Assembly: GCA_020809705.1 (NCBI GenBank)
Contig: CP085828.1
Location: 4,340,001 to 4,404,000 of the forward strand
Origin: Calonectria ilicicola
Lineage: Eukaryota > Ascomycota > Sordariomycetes > Hypocreales > Nectriaceae
Direction of reading: 5' to 3'
Length of the DNA: 64,000 nt
How positions within the stretch are numbered: position 1 is the first letter of the stretch; every line of letters starts with the position of its first letter. The translations under genes were made by a program, and so were the position numbers. Of the stretch, positions 24,167 through 35,265 are shown piece after piece. Under the pieces are notes generated by a model. It searched no databases and was not told the origin of the DNA. It worked only from the letters and a program-made list of their open reading frames with translations.

Positions 24167-24232
24167 TAGCAATTGCACGTTTCGATCGTGCGACCTCCGG
24201 GTTATGAGCCCGGCTGGGGTGAGTTAGCAAAT
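24167..24232 (-). tRNA. Initiator tRNA-Met(CAT)-like element, 5' half degenerate (probable pseudogene)
   Basis: On the minus strand a perfect 5-bp anticodon arm (CCGGG-CTCATAA-CCCGG, anticodon CAT) is followed by the variable loop AGGTC. Next is a perfect 5-bp T arm with loop ATCGAAA, then AATTGCTA as the 3' acceptor side plus discriminator. A in place of T at the first T-loop position and the GGGCTCATAACCC anticodon arm are hallmarks of eukaryotic initiator tRNA. The D arm is not recognisable: only about 14 bases (TAACTCACCCCAGC) sit between the expected T8 and the anticodon stem. The 5' acceptor strand does not pair with the 3' side. It is therefore probably a truncated copy rather than a working tRNA. 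Confidence 0.5.
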
Positions 24233-24303
24233 ATTGATTTCGGTGTCATGTGTGAGTCATAACATACCGCGCTTCCACTGCGCCAAATTGCTTTGTTGGA
24301 TAC

Positions 24304-26513
24304 TCAGGCTACCTCAACACTGTCTATGTACCACGACCTACAGGATACCCTTACAACGCCCATGCCAATGCGTTTGTAGCGCGGCAACTTGCTTAAGAAA
24401 AACGTATTAGGCAGCGAGTGTAACACGAGGACGTGGTAAGTGTCTTCCTTGACAGGCCGCGAGCTGTCAATGCTGTTGAAGCCATTGGTTTCTTTCTTTA
24501 TCGCGATGCAATGAACTGTACCGCCTTCTGGGATGGCATCGAGATCCAGCGTCGCCCATCCAGCACACTCGGGCTCCTCATACCGCCGGCTCAACGGAAT
24601 CTCGGTCGGAATCGCTACCAGTTTATGTCCTCGTGACGATCCTCCATTTTGCCTGCAACTTGAATACCCCCAAAAAGAAAGCTTAAAGAAGGATTTGTAT
24701 GGGTGATTGAAATTATGCCTGGATATAAACTCGAGCGAATCAAGGCTCACTTGCGTCATTGGACCTCTAAGATAGAGGGATCCTGTCGGTCGCAACATCC
24801 ATTTTTCGAGCGCGTCAGACAGAGATTCTTCATGGTGGGTTCGGCATGGTGGCCCTTCAAGCTGAAAGGAAACAGCGCCATTCAGACTTGCCCACGTCCA
24901 AGACGGTATGTGAGGTCGTTCGCTGGCAGGTTGACACGGTTTCTGATCTGTGATCTTCCACAAGAGAGAACCTGGGAGGTCAGCTTTCCACATACCAGCA
25001 AAGTACTCATCCGTTCTGTTTGTTCGAAGCAGATTCACTAGCCCTTGGATAGCCACCAGCCTGTCCGACTCAAATGTCAGATCCATTCGTGTATATTCTT
25101 GTATCAATTTCCCCCAATTATCAAGTGTCGGTCTTCTTAGCTCCAGCGGATAACCTCGCTCGTCCGAGGAAAGAGTTCGACAACACCATACTATCGAGTC
25201 TTTGAGAAAGATCAAAGTACGTCGAGAAAGCGCCCATTCCTGCATCACCCAAGCTCGCTTGAATAGGGGCGAGGACTCGAGTGGTTTCTCCTCTCTCGCC
25301 TCTCTGTTATCCCCTACGGGCCAGGAAGAAACAGAAATGGATTCTTCAAGTTTATCATACTCAAAGTAAGGCAAAATTACTTCTCTACTCCGTTTCGGGG
25401 CATTTACCGTCTTTGATGTTTCTGGTGTGGTCTTACGGGTCACACTTGACTCCTCTTGTTGAGTAGGTCCATGTGACATATGACTATAATCGCCAAAGAT
25501 GCCTTCGGTTCCATCCTTTGCATGTCCAGCCGCAATGTTGAGTACCGAGTTCTCATAAACGGCTCCCATTGTGCTACTTTCACGCTGCCAGTCATTTTTG
25601 TCGTCTTGCACGATGCATAAGGAGTCGATCTAAAGGTAACGAACCCCAAGAGCTCTTGTGAGAACAACTGCATCTCTGAAAGTCTTTGGAAGCATGCCAA
25701 AGTCGATTTTATCGCGATGGTTGTTAATATTTTCCATGGTCGTTTTCAAGGGCTGCTTTTCGGGTTTACCCCAGCAATGGCTCAAGGCAATCCATGTCCC
25801 CCGTTGACCATTTGTCTCTAGGAGGCGTAGATCAGATTTTCCGTCTACTGGGGCCGTGTCTATTACTCGAGTAGGGAGGCGATTTTCCGATGCGCGCTCG
25901 CGCCAACCATCGTATCCTGGCTGATCACAAGTCGTATGCATTGCACAGCAGGACTTGAACCAAGTTTGACAGAGGGTAATGATATTTTGCAGATCTGAAT
26001 CAGTAGACTGATCCAAGCTTCGAAGCGCCGTACCAAGCGGTTTTTGGCAACCTACAAATTGTTAGGTACATTTTGGCCCAAGCTCAATACATTGAACATG
26101 CCTTTAGGAACAAATATTTGAAGCGGAACTGGAAGACGATTGATGGAGCTGCTGCATCTCAAGTAACTATCCAAGGTCTTTGGACCTGGTATATTTCTTC
26201 TAACTGTCACATGGAGAGAAGTTAAACGGCAATCTGTCACACCGGGACTTGCAGAGAGCGTGGCATAATCCGGAGCCCAACACGGGTATAGTTCTGCAGA
26301 AAATGCGTCATCCAAAGGCTCATTCTCGGCCTCCCGAACATATTTGTCTTACAACAGCCAGCAGAACGGACAAGTCGCATTCTTCAAATCGCGGACCTCA
26401 GTGAATGGACGACCGTGGCGTATGCGTGTTCGGGACGATTCATGCTGAGGCCCAGCGGTGATGATGGCCGACAAATCTTTGGCAAATGCCACACAAGCGT
26501 TACAGAGCGACAT
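24304..26513 (-). pseudogene. HET-domain protein pseudogene with two in-frame stops
   Basis: Reading from ATG 26513, the N-terminus MSLCNACVAFAKDLSAI leads to CPFCWLL. Then comes TAA (26351-26349), and the same frame continues as DKYVREAENEPLDDAFS. A small intron near 26053-26110 is needed before GCQKPLGTALRSLDQ. The HET domain is otherwise well kept: TWIALSHCWGKPEK, MLPKTFRDAVVLTRALGVRYL, then TAG (25632-25630), then IDSLCIVQDDKNDW. The rest is open to 24304, including FKRAWVMQEWALSRRTL and PSWTWASLNGAV. The TAG stands where the intact HET gene at 12453-14751 has Trp (FLWVDALCI). TGG to TAG, and CAA to TAA if Gln was ancestral, are both CpA to TpA changes, as RIP makes. About 690 codons would be expected. 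It is not predicted to yield a full effector. Confidence 0.82.
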
Positions 26514-27046
26514 TCCGAGCGATATTTTCTTTATTGTTATGAAAAGATGTTCAAGCAAAAGGTCGCAATTGGTTTGGGGCTGAGCTTGCCTACACCTCGG
26601 ATTTAGGAATCATCACACGTGCACACGCTAACTGGGCAGGCTCAGCCACGGCAAAAGCAACTATTTGCCCACCACCCACATGAGGAATTCTAGACACACA
26701 TATTGCGACTGTTAAGGTTATTGCAGGTGATAGTCATTAGAGTCAGACAATTGTACAAATGCTGAAGCCAACAAATACCAGCCGTCGACATGTACAAATG
26801 TTGATGAAAGTAAAAGAAATGCCACGTGGTCATCTGAGAAGATACCTCATACAAAAAAAATTTGTAGATCTGGGTTTCACAACTACCATTACTAAAGGTC
26901 TCTTTCGGTGACACCTTGTGCCGTTACAATTTGTATTTTAGTCACCGTGCGCAATCAGCATGTTAGTGCCCAACAGCAACTGTTTTTAACCCTCACCAGT
27001 GCGACTCAAACAAGAGGATAAGCAAATACCCGGCGGTGCTGACTGT
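26514..27046. other. Intergenic region
   Basis: No gene recognised. This holds the promoter side of the HET pseudogene and the 3' flank of the Zn2Cys6 regulator. Confidence 0.4.
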
Positions 27047-29134
27047 TTAGACAAGAAGCTTGGGTTGAGTATCGAAGCCCTCATCCTGTAACTGCTCGTC
27101 CTTGTTCTTCGTTGTCGAACATGCAGACAAGTTCGCCAGAAAGGGAGGATTCTCCGAGAAGGCCAGAAGGTGATGATCCCCCGAGAGGGCTCGCAAGGAC
27201 CAGTCTGTATGAAGGAATGTAGAGGAACATAAGCCAGAAAGATCTTGATCATCCATGGTCCAATTAAAGCGGCCCGCCGGCAACCATTGACTCACAGATT
27301 TAGTCAATAGCCTTTTTTCTATCTCAAGCTGAAAGTTGTAGCCTATTCTTGACCCAAGGAAAACAAAATAGTGACCAAGCATTTGAGATAGATGCTCCTG
27401 CATAACATCCCAAAGAGTTTTTTGGGTCGCCATTGAATCATCGTGCTCATTCGGAAACTGCGGTGAGTCTGTCAAACAATTGCAATAACCAATGGCAAGG
27501 ATGGTGCCGAAGATAAGGATGAAAAGAGCCTGCTTCCTTTGGGTATTTGATTCTGCAAGACTCCGAGGCGAGAGAGCATTGTCAAGAGTGTTAATTAAGT
27601 CGCAGCCTGCCAGGTAGGAAATGTGGTGAAGATCTTGTAGGGTCAAGCTGTCATTCCAACTCAGGTCAGACCCGCGAACATGAGCGAGAGAAGTAGAGTA
27701 GATTAGTCGGCGGAAGTTTAATGCGATAGAACCCTCTAGCAGGCTGTCGACCAGTTGTAAGAAGTGATGAGAACTAAGGGTGCCCACCATGCTGATATCT
27801 AGGCCTTCAGAATCGGAGTTCCAATCAAATATGGCTTGTGACAGGCTATTTATGTCCCATGAAACAGAAAATCCAAGGTATATAATGATTGAATCAAGCT
27901 TGGACTCTTTTTCTCGAAGTTCACCGGTAAAGGGAAATCCTATTTACTGAATTAACGAAAATATATTTAAAAGGTCAAGTTAATATGGCTTACCACAAGT
28001 GAAGATGTTAACATCTTGAAACTCAGTCCTCAAACAATAACTAAAAGAGAGGCCTCTATTTTCATAGACATGAGTGGCCAGAGAAAGACAGGTAGCGCAT
28101 GGCATGGTTTCTGCCCTGTATTTCAAGCACTAAAGCCCAGGTTATATTAGAAGTTTAATGATGTTCTAATAAAGAAACACGTACCTCGATCCCCAAAAGC
28201 CTGCATCTCAGACAGGCCTTCATGTTATAAATAGCGCTGACCCCATTCTGTGTTTCAGATGGATATGTTCCTTGTTCGAGATTGGGTATCGGTTTCTGAC
28301 AACAAGCGGAAAGCCCCTGAATAAAAAGACCTTCAGAAGGGATCCTTGGCTGTCCTACACACGATTTGGGAGCGTGTTTGTCCAGGCCTGCGACTATGGT
28401 AATTTGGTTACTAGATTGTACCATGGCAGGACAGACTTCCGTGCCTTCAGGAAGTTGGTCAAGATTACCATGAAGAGAAAGCCGAGGGATGTCGTGGCTA
28501 CCTAGGACATTGCCAGACACAGGCTTCGGTCTCCTTAGGTCCACTAAATCTAAAGAGTCATGAAACATCCCACTTATCAGGTCAGAACCTTGTAGAGAAT
28601 TCTGCTCTGACAGGGACTTGTTACCCGCTATTTGATGGAAAAATTCCGAGGGAGGAGGTATACTATCTTCCTCATCACCAGTGCCATGTTCCATTTCTGA
28701 AATTGGAGAAGGAGATGATACACAGGGGGCTAGGGATTGCAGGTTAATACGCGCCAAGTTGGGACCCTGATGCATTGAGGCACAGGGATTTAGGTGCCTT
28801 GCCTTGCTCTAAAGCACTCCGCTCTAGGTAAGTCATATGTCCTCGTTTCTTGAGGGCCTGAGGGGTCACAGGGGCCACGATGATAGACTTGGAGTTTTTT
28901 GCCGGTGTTGCCGAGTTTCGCCTTTGCGGATTCGAACTTAAGTAGAACGATCTTAAAATCCTTGGGCGGCACTCCCTTGATGTATCTCCGGAAACCCGGT
29001 TTTTTTGACCGGGATTCATCTTGACCCTTCTTGAGCCTAGTTGGAGCAGAGACTTGGCAGGATGAAGATGCATTCGTCATCTCATTGACTCCTGAGGGCT
29101 CAAAGCTCAAGACGGGTTGGTTGGGGTGTGACAT
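27047..29134 (-). CDS. Zn2Cys6-like transcription regulator, 5' structure unresolved
   Basis: Three exons are firm: an exon ending at 28185 (open from at least ATG 28775), 28129-27994, and 27939-27047. Junctions agree in phase 0 and 1. Joining the first two makes a zinc-cluster-like motif: KACLRCRLLGIEC, nine residues, then CATC, with a later Cys in SYCLR. This is a longer third spacing than the standard cluster. Upstream of it is a Ser/Pro-rich region of about 190 aa. Downstream about 300 aa form a helical regulatory region (FLQLVDSLLEGSIALNFRRL). A separate frame, 29134-28790, begins with a good ATG and a basic stretch (RLKKGQDESRSKKPGFRRY). It is probably the first exon, but I found no convincing donor; GTCTAT with acceptor CTTTAG before 28810 fits phase only weakly. 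A frameshift is possible. The target is unknown. Confidence 0.6.
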
Positions 29135-30525
29135 GCTGACTGCAAATGAAACTTTTACTTAGAATTGACTTTGGTGGATAATTTGAAGAAAGACATAAGA
29201 CGACGGTGTATGTGTTTGTCTTTTTTAAGGGCACGGCTCAAGCCTAAAAGGCCGAATTTATACGGAAATGCTCGACTTGTGACCCTTCCCTCCAAGGCGA
29301 AAGTGCAAGTGTGGTGACTGTCACAAAGAAACTATCATTGGATATCACTTTGACCTTCCAAGCGAATCGATAAATCGAAACACGCCAAGACGGCGCTCAA
29401 GGTGGACGGCATTGGACAGAATCCAAATCGAAACTCCACCAGGGATGGTGGCAAAGATAGCTCCATGCCTATTACCTATTGGCTAAATTCCAAATCTCAG
29501 CACATCACGTCAGACCTCGCCGCCGCCACCCACTGTATCAAGCTATAGCTAGTCTACATTTGGGAGAAGTTCAATACTTCAACGCTGGCACTGGCCCTAG
29601 ATGCAGTTGTACCGTACATACTACTTGTCATGTAAGACAATGGCATTGGCTTTCACCAAGGTGACGTGGGCTATCATAGGAAAGAGTAGAAGAACCTAAA
29701 AGTTACTGCCTACGTAGGTGCCTAAAGTGTGGAGAGCACGGACCTGACGGCTGATCTGTCCATCCACCAACTCTGTAATTAAAACGAAAAAAAAAAAAAA
29801 TGCCGATAAGGAGCATGATTGGAACAAGTAAAGTATACCTTGCATGAAACAGAAGAAGGGAATGGTTCTCTATCATCGTTCGGGCAGGCTACCATTAGCC
29901 TGATTCAGGTCACGCCAAGGCGATACGTAAAACTAACCAGAAAAGCTGACTTTGTCCATAATGACATCATATGCAATTGTGTTGCTAAGACAATTAAACA
30001 ACGGGTAGAGCACGGGGGGCGCCGCATGACCCTGAGCCCTCTGCCATGATAACGTTGACTGTTACCATCGCATTCCGCACGCCATTTTAGCCATTGCGCT
30101 TCTCAGGTCCCCGACGCCATGCTTTGCAGTGGCATTTAAGGGGAAAAGCAAATCGCGGGGGCCTAATTTTAGAAGCGAGACTGTGTGAATGGACTGAGAC
30201 CAGTCAGGCGGTGGCTCAGCCCCCTCAATAGTCTCTGCCGTCCCTCGGATTGCCCGTGGGCCAGCCCTACAGAGAAGGCCGGGTTCATCGGCCTTTTCAG
30301 GTCTGGACCAGATGGCGCCGAGCTATTCTCGTATTTCCCAGCGCCAGTCACTGTGGCTGCAGCTTCGTTGCCAATCACGGGCACGCTGGCAGATGCCCGA
30401 GACTCTAGCGCCCCAGCCGCATCTCCACATTTTGCGCTGGCCAAGCCTGAGCTTGAGCGAGACTCCCTTCAGTTAGTTGTTTGGTTGGAAAGTTTCATGA
30501 GGGCATTGCCATTCTAGAAGAAGAA

Positions 30526-30532
30526 TATAAAG
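30526..30532 (+). promoter_or_regulatory. TATA-like box upstream of phiA
   Basis: TATAAAG lies 143 bp upstream of the phiA ATG, followed by a pyrimidine-rich leader (TTTCCTCTTACACTTAG), the usual layout of a strongly expressed fungal promoter. Confidence 0.5.
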
Positions 30533-30631
30533 GTTTATGGTTATCCTGCCATTGGTACCATTCTCATCACCATCATAATCAACAAGCAATCGCATCTGCA
30601 TCAATTCACTTTCCTCTTACACTTAGTGCAT

Positions 30632-30652
30632 ACACACACACACACACACACA
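30632..30652. repeat. CA dinucleotide microsatellite in the phiA leader
   Basis: About ten CA units lie directly before CTATCCAACAACCATC and the ATG, so within the probable 5' UTR. Confidence 0.85.
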
Positions 30653-30668
30653 CTATCCAACAACCATC

Positions 30669-31229
30669 ATGCATTTCAAGTCCCTTCTCCTTGCTCCTCT
30701 CATGGCCTCTGGTCTTGTTGCGGCTGCTCCCTCCAAGACGTCGCCTTTTGAGATCGTCGCCATCGCCCCTGGATCTGGCGTCCACCTCGAGGCATTGCAG
30801 GCTGGCCGAAACAGCTTCTTCCTGAAGCTGCCGAACGAGAAGGCTACCTGCAGTGCCACCTCGGACAACACCGTCACTCTTCAGCTTGTCGGCGATGAGC
30901 TGTTCCTCTACAAGTCTGGAACCCCCACCCAGCGTGCCTTTGTCGACCGTTCTGGAATGGGTCAGGGTGTCTTCCAGTACGCCGATGTCAACGGCGGTCT
31001 TCCTCGCAATGCCGAAACCAAGGGCTGGAAGATTGACAGCAGCGGCAAGCTCACCTTCGACAACAGCAAGGGCTTCATCGCTTGCCCTGGCTCTGTCAGC
31101 AACTCTTGGGGTGTCTGGGTCGATGTCGGCATCGCTGAGCCCGGCTTCAGCAAGGGTTGCAAGCCTTTCACCGGCTTCACCATCAAGAGCACCAAGCCCA
31201 ACAGCTGCACATACACCAACCAGCAGTAG
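30669..31229 (+). CDS. phiA: Secreted cell-wall protein, PhiA family
   Basis: Single-exon secreted protein of 186 aa. A signal peptide (MHFKSLLLAPLMASGLVAAA, cleavage probably after VAA) is followed by a compact domain. The family hallmark RAFVDRSGMGQGVFQYAD is near residue 90. The C-terminal half (FIACPGSVSNSWGVWVDVG, GCKPFTGFTIKS) carries three Cys that could pair with one near residue 60 (ATCSATS). In Aspergillus, PhiA is a wall protein needed for phialide and conidium development; related proteins are abundant secreted antigens in many ascomycetes. Strong codon bias (C-ending codons), the TATA box and the CT-rich leader point to high expression. It converges with an alcohol dehydrogenase gene. 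The role in this organism is inferred from family only. Confidence 0.85.
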   Translation: MHFKSLLLAPLMASGLVAAAPSKTSPFEIVAIAPGSGVHLEALQAGRNSFFLKLPNEKATCSATSDNTVTLQLVGDELFLYKSGTPTQRAFVDRSGMGQGVFQYADVNGGLPRNAETKGWKIDSSGKLTFDNSKGFIACPGSVSNSWGVWVDVGIAEPGFSKGCKPFTGFTIKSTKPNSCTYTNQQ

Positions 31230-31562
31230 TCACTTGTACAAAAATAACGACGACACGGATTGAGAAATAATGAGAAGCGAAAATAGACAACGCTATATAA
31301 TAGGTCCTGTATCATCATGGTAGCATGTGGATGGATGTGTAGAACGGCTGGATTCTGGTTAATAGTAATACAGTGGATTTATTTATCTCATTTCACTTAT
31401 TTTAAAACTCCGTGAGAATGATGCCTCTAGAAGGGATATATATGCTAGCCCGACTGTGGTGAATTTATCTTGAACTTGCTCTCGGCACATTTGTTTGTAC
31501 TTGTTATCACAGTTTAGTGAACACGCCCCCAGGAGAATTTTCGCAATGTAACCATTCACTTC
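31230..31562. other. Short spacer between convergent genes
   Basis: 3' flanks of phiA and the alcohol dehydrogenase gene. AT-rich; nothing else seen. Confidence 0.45.
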
Positions 31563-32736
31563 TTAATTCGTCAAAACATAACGGAAGCGTGGCTTGCCCT
31601 CTGCCATGTCCAGGATGGCATTGTTGGCCTCAGTCATCGGTCGCATCTCAATCCATGGTGTAATGTTCTTTTCAGCCGCCAGTTGAAACATTTCGTAAAT
31701 CTCTTTGGGGCTTCCGATCAGCGACCCAATAATGCTGCGTCGGGTTCTGAGCAAGGAAAAAGGGTTGAGTGGCAGCCGCTCCTCTGGAGCGCCCACTTGG
31801 ATGAAGGTCCCACCAAGAGCCAATAGATCAATGTATTGGTCCAATGGCATCTGGGAAAAGTTAGTGGTTGTCGGATGACTGTGTGGGGTGGTTGCATACA
31901 TTTGCAGATGAGACTGTGCAGAGGACAATGTCCAACGTCTTCAAGTTTTTGGCTGCCCAGTCCTCATCTTCGTCCGTCGCAATATACTCATCGGCACCAA
32001 GTGCCAAAGCATCAGCTCTCTTGTCGGATCTGCGAGACACGGCGACAACTTTGCTTGCGCCCAAGGCCTTTGCGAATAGGATGGCAAAGTGGCCTAGTCC
32101 GCCGACTCCAATCACGCCGACACGCTTTCCAGGACCAGTATTGACGCGCTTCAATGGCGAATAAACCGTCACTCCACCGCAGAGCATAGGTGCAGCATGT
32201 TCGGGCGCCAGACCTGCGGGGATCTTGATAACAAAGTGCGAAGGGCAGCGGTGATATAGAGCGTAGCCACCCATTGACTTGGAGCCGTTGCGATGGAGGT
32301 GGCCGTACGTGTTCACGCGCTGCGGGCAGTAATTCTCCTCGCTGTTCTCGCACTCGGCGCATGGCCCATCGCGAGAGAGGCAGGAATCTGATTGAGCGCC
32401 GACGCCGACCACGTCGCCAACTTTGATGCCGCCCTCTGCCTTGGAGCCAACACGGACTACGATGCCCGCGATTTCGTGCCCAACGACACAAGGATATCTT
32501 GTCGGTCCCTATCGTCGTCTTTAGTGTGAGCAGATATGTCAAGTATTGCGGCTGCAACGTACCCATCCAGCTTTCAGAGTATGGATATCAGAGCCGCAGA
32601 TTCCCGAATGGGTAATTCTAATGTCAATGTCGGTTTCCTCCCAGACCTTGGGCTCATACTCCTTCCAGATCATTTTACCCTCTGCGGACGAGGGGTCCTC
32701 GCCAACCCATCCCTCGAATTTGTAATCGTCAGCCAT
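31563..32736 (-). CDS. Zinc-dependent NADP(H) alcohol dehydrogenase (Adh6/cinnamyl-alcohol type)
   Basis: Medium-chain dehydrogenase that interconverts aldehydes and alcohols, 356 aa. Three exons, 32736-32563, 32508-31900 and 31850-31563, are joined in phase 0 across 54- and 49-nt introns. Catalytic zinc ligands are seen: Cys47 in GICGSDIHTLKAGW and His69-Glu70 in VVGHEIAG. The structural zinc lobe has Cys101, Cys108, Cys111 and Cys119 (SCLSRDGPCAECENSEENYC). The Rossmann motif is VGVIGVGGLGHFAILFAK. After the second strand the sequence is VSRRSDKR, whose SRRS favours NADP(H). The C-terminus (GSLIGSPKEIYEMFQLAAEK) is complete. It is presumably cytosolic and could detoxify aldehydes. Its promoter faces a long spacer. 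Confidence 0.93.
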
Positions 32737-34230
32737 GGCAGTAAATATTTCGGTCGCGCGAATTCTGAATTCACAAAAAGTGGGAAGTCGTCTATGGCTT
32801 TGACTTTGGCTCTGGCTTTGGCGCTTTCTTCTTATCTTATACCCGGCCGGCCCCGGCTATATGGGCAATGAATTCCGAGGGGTTTGTGGGGCATTTTCGG
32901 AGCGACGTAGCCAGCAGGAATTTGTGTACGTTGGTGTTGACGCCGATTTCACTCCGGGTAAACTGAAACTATTTTGAACCATTTTGCCGTGTTTTTTTAA
33001 TTGTCTTTTGGCGTTTTCCTAGTAGACAAAGGTAGGCAGATGCGTTGCGTTTGCTGGTTTGGTCGCTGGTGAAGCTGGCGAGAGGAACAGCTGCTGGCAG
33101 TGTCATGCAGCTGTCCGAAGGCTGCCAGGCATGAGACAAATATTTCAAATTCCCCTTACTTTTTGAAGACTTTTCTTTGCTCTTTAGACGATACCACTAT
33201 CACGAATGCATTGCAATGACTGGAGCTCATCCACGGAAAAGCGGAATAACGCGACGGATTCGCGAAGATTCCGGCACAGCCAAGACCCCACATTTGGGTC
33301 ATCGACAAAGTCCATTTCCGATAACATTGACGCGCGCTCATCTCAACTTTGTTCGAATTCACTCGGCAAAACTCCATATGGCTATAGACGGACATGAAGT
33401 CAAGATGCGTCACCGTTTAGCCGTGGTGCGGGGCACAGCAGCGAGCAAGGACAAGGTGTTGGGCGCATCGAAGTCATCCAACTGCGCAGTGTGGGGTAGA
33501 TATGGGGTAAGGCAACTCTACGATGATGACATGACGATAGTAAGCTCTGGGAAAAGCATAAATATATTCTTGTTCTTTATTTTAAAATCATATATTTAAT
33601 CCAACCAAATGAAAAATTAGTTCATTTTGTATGAAAGCGTCTCTAGTCGTTGAGTAATTTGTTATGAGCCGAAAAACTGACCGTGAACGCCACACCGGTC
33701 CCCGATAGAGTTTGAACAAGAGCGCATGTGAAGGCTGGATCGTAAGAATTCCCATTTACCGAATTTTCAATTTCATTTTTAGTACTATTGTTATTTTATG
33801 AGCCTAATTTTTTTTTAACTCTCCGCATAATGAAGACACTCGCAAAAGGTGACATTTCAAACTTGCTTCAGGTTAGTGGAGTCGCATGGTGGAAGAATCA
33901 CGAGCAGCCCAGATCCCAACCAAATTTTGGTGCAAGTTTCACAACATTTGTGTGGAAGGTAGATTTATTTACAAAGAGCTACTCAGACTAAAAACATAGA
34001 AATTTTCTTTGATTGTTGTTCAAGACACATGTTTGTTGCGGATTATGTAATGGCCCGTATGTGTGTAACCGTGAATCTGCACAACCTCCGCGTGAACAAA
34101 CATTCATTCTTGGCTCCTTTTCTTCACTCTGCTTCACCGCATTTTCCTTTTCTCATTTTATCATTTTCTCCTCTTTCTCCCTAATCATTTATTTCGTCAC
34201 CTCATAAGCTCATCATTCTGCGCGTCCACC
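32737..34230. other. 1.5-kb intergenic region
   Basis: No gene supported. It contains the alcohol dehydrogenase promoter, T-rich tracts around 33780-33820, and a T/C-rich leader (34110-34200) before the F-box-like gene. The + frame at 33177-33599 has no domain. Confidence 0.4.
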
Positions 34231-35265
34231 ATGGGCCAGTACTGGAAACTCGTTAACCTCGACAAGCGGTGTCAACTGCGTCACGTCGGTGGCCTCAAGC
34301 TGTGGGAGTTTATCATGAGCTCCTCTGCAGAGCAGCTAGTTGGTCTGATGCGAAAGAATGAATGGGTCGAATTCAACATTCCAAGCGACATGATTGTCAG
34401 TTCAAAGCAGAAGAGGTAAGCTTGACATGCAGAGCACGCGCCCAACCGTTTCCGTCCCTGTTTCTGTTCTCTGACGTTCTTGCGTAGCTCTGGCTCCCGT
34501 CTCGTCGCCCTCCCACAGGAAATCATTGACATGATCGTTTCCGAGCTCTTCGATGAGCAACTCGCAGCAGGCATCACTTGCCTCTCCCTGACGTGCGCCT
34601 ACTTCTTTCGACTGCTTGGACCCTCTGTCCAAGCTACCCTCCTTGAAGATTCTGGTCCCTGGGCTGGTGATCGCCTCGTCTTTGTCGGTGATTATGCTGG
34701 TGGGTATCCTGACGGAATTGCCACTGGCGACGAGGAACGCGAATGGGCTAGCCTTGGACGGAACCCATTCTACAGTCTGCCTGATGCTACTGCAGCTGAG
34801 GGCACTCACGCAACATGACACCCCGTGTTCCCTGAGAAACCGTTTGAGCTTTGGGGTGAGCTTCTCAATGACGTTAGAAGCATGCTTGGCCCAGAAGAAG
34901 CGGACCTGCAGCTTCTTGAGCGCCTCATGACACTGTTGAAACAGCCTCTTGGAGAGACGACGCCTGCCGGCTTGGCCCCAGTTCTTCGTAATCTGACCAC
35001 TAAAGAATACGTCCGTGATTCAGCTCTTGCACAGTCAGATTTAGCCTACAGCCTAGGGGAGGTAATTGTTACTTACACTCAGTGGACGGAGGATGATTCT
35101 GGTCTCGAGGGGCTGAGTCTGGAGGGAGAATGGGTCGGCCATCGCTTTGACATCTGCGACATGGCAAGTGTAGCTGGGGATGAATGGACTGACGTCAGTG
35201 AGGACGCTTTGGAAAAGCTGCAGATGGTGACGGGTTATGAAAAGAAGAATGGTCGTCGCGCCTGA
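34231..35265 (+). pseudogene. F-box-like fungal protein (MGQYW family) interrupted by an in-frame TGA
   Basis: Two exons: 34231-34415 and 34488 onward, 72-nt intron, phase matched. Exon 1 begins MGQYWKLVNLDKRCQLRHVG, the opening of a fungal family of unknown function. Exon 2 starts with an F-box-like helix pair (LVALPQEIIDMIVSELFDEQ). It continues through DSGPWAGDRLVFVGDYAGGY to ...AEGTHAT and TGA at 34816-34818. The same frame then runs on without stops for 149 codons (HPVFPEKPFELWGELLNDVR to the TAA-free end at 35265) with similar composition and acidic helices. I tested nearby GT/AG pairs for an intron removing the TGA and found none that keeps phase. Either the allele makes a truncated 174-aa protein or it is a recent pseudogene. 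An F-box would link it to SCF ubiquitin ligases. Confidence 0.65.

Larger units (their letters stand above)
29135..30668. other. 1.5-kb intergenic / PhiA promoter region
   Basis: No gene supported. It contains an A13 run near 29787, a GC-rich stretch 30180-30480 with overlapping frames on both strands and no domain, a TATA-like box, and a CT-rich leader with a CA microsatellite just before phiA. Confidence 0.4.

Noticed and set aside
30169..30517. Overlapping frames on both strands upstream of phiA (91 and 110 aa)
   Set aside because: GC-rich promoter sequence leaves both strands open. No start context, domain or splice signals support a gene.
34768..34850. Intron hiding the TGA of the F-box-like gene
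   Set aside because: Candidate donor at 34775 with acceptors at 34836 or 34848 breaks phase; no other pair kept both phase and flanking conserved sequence.
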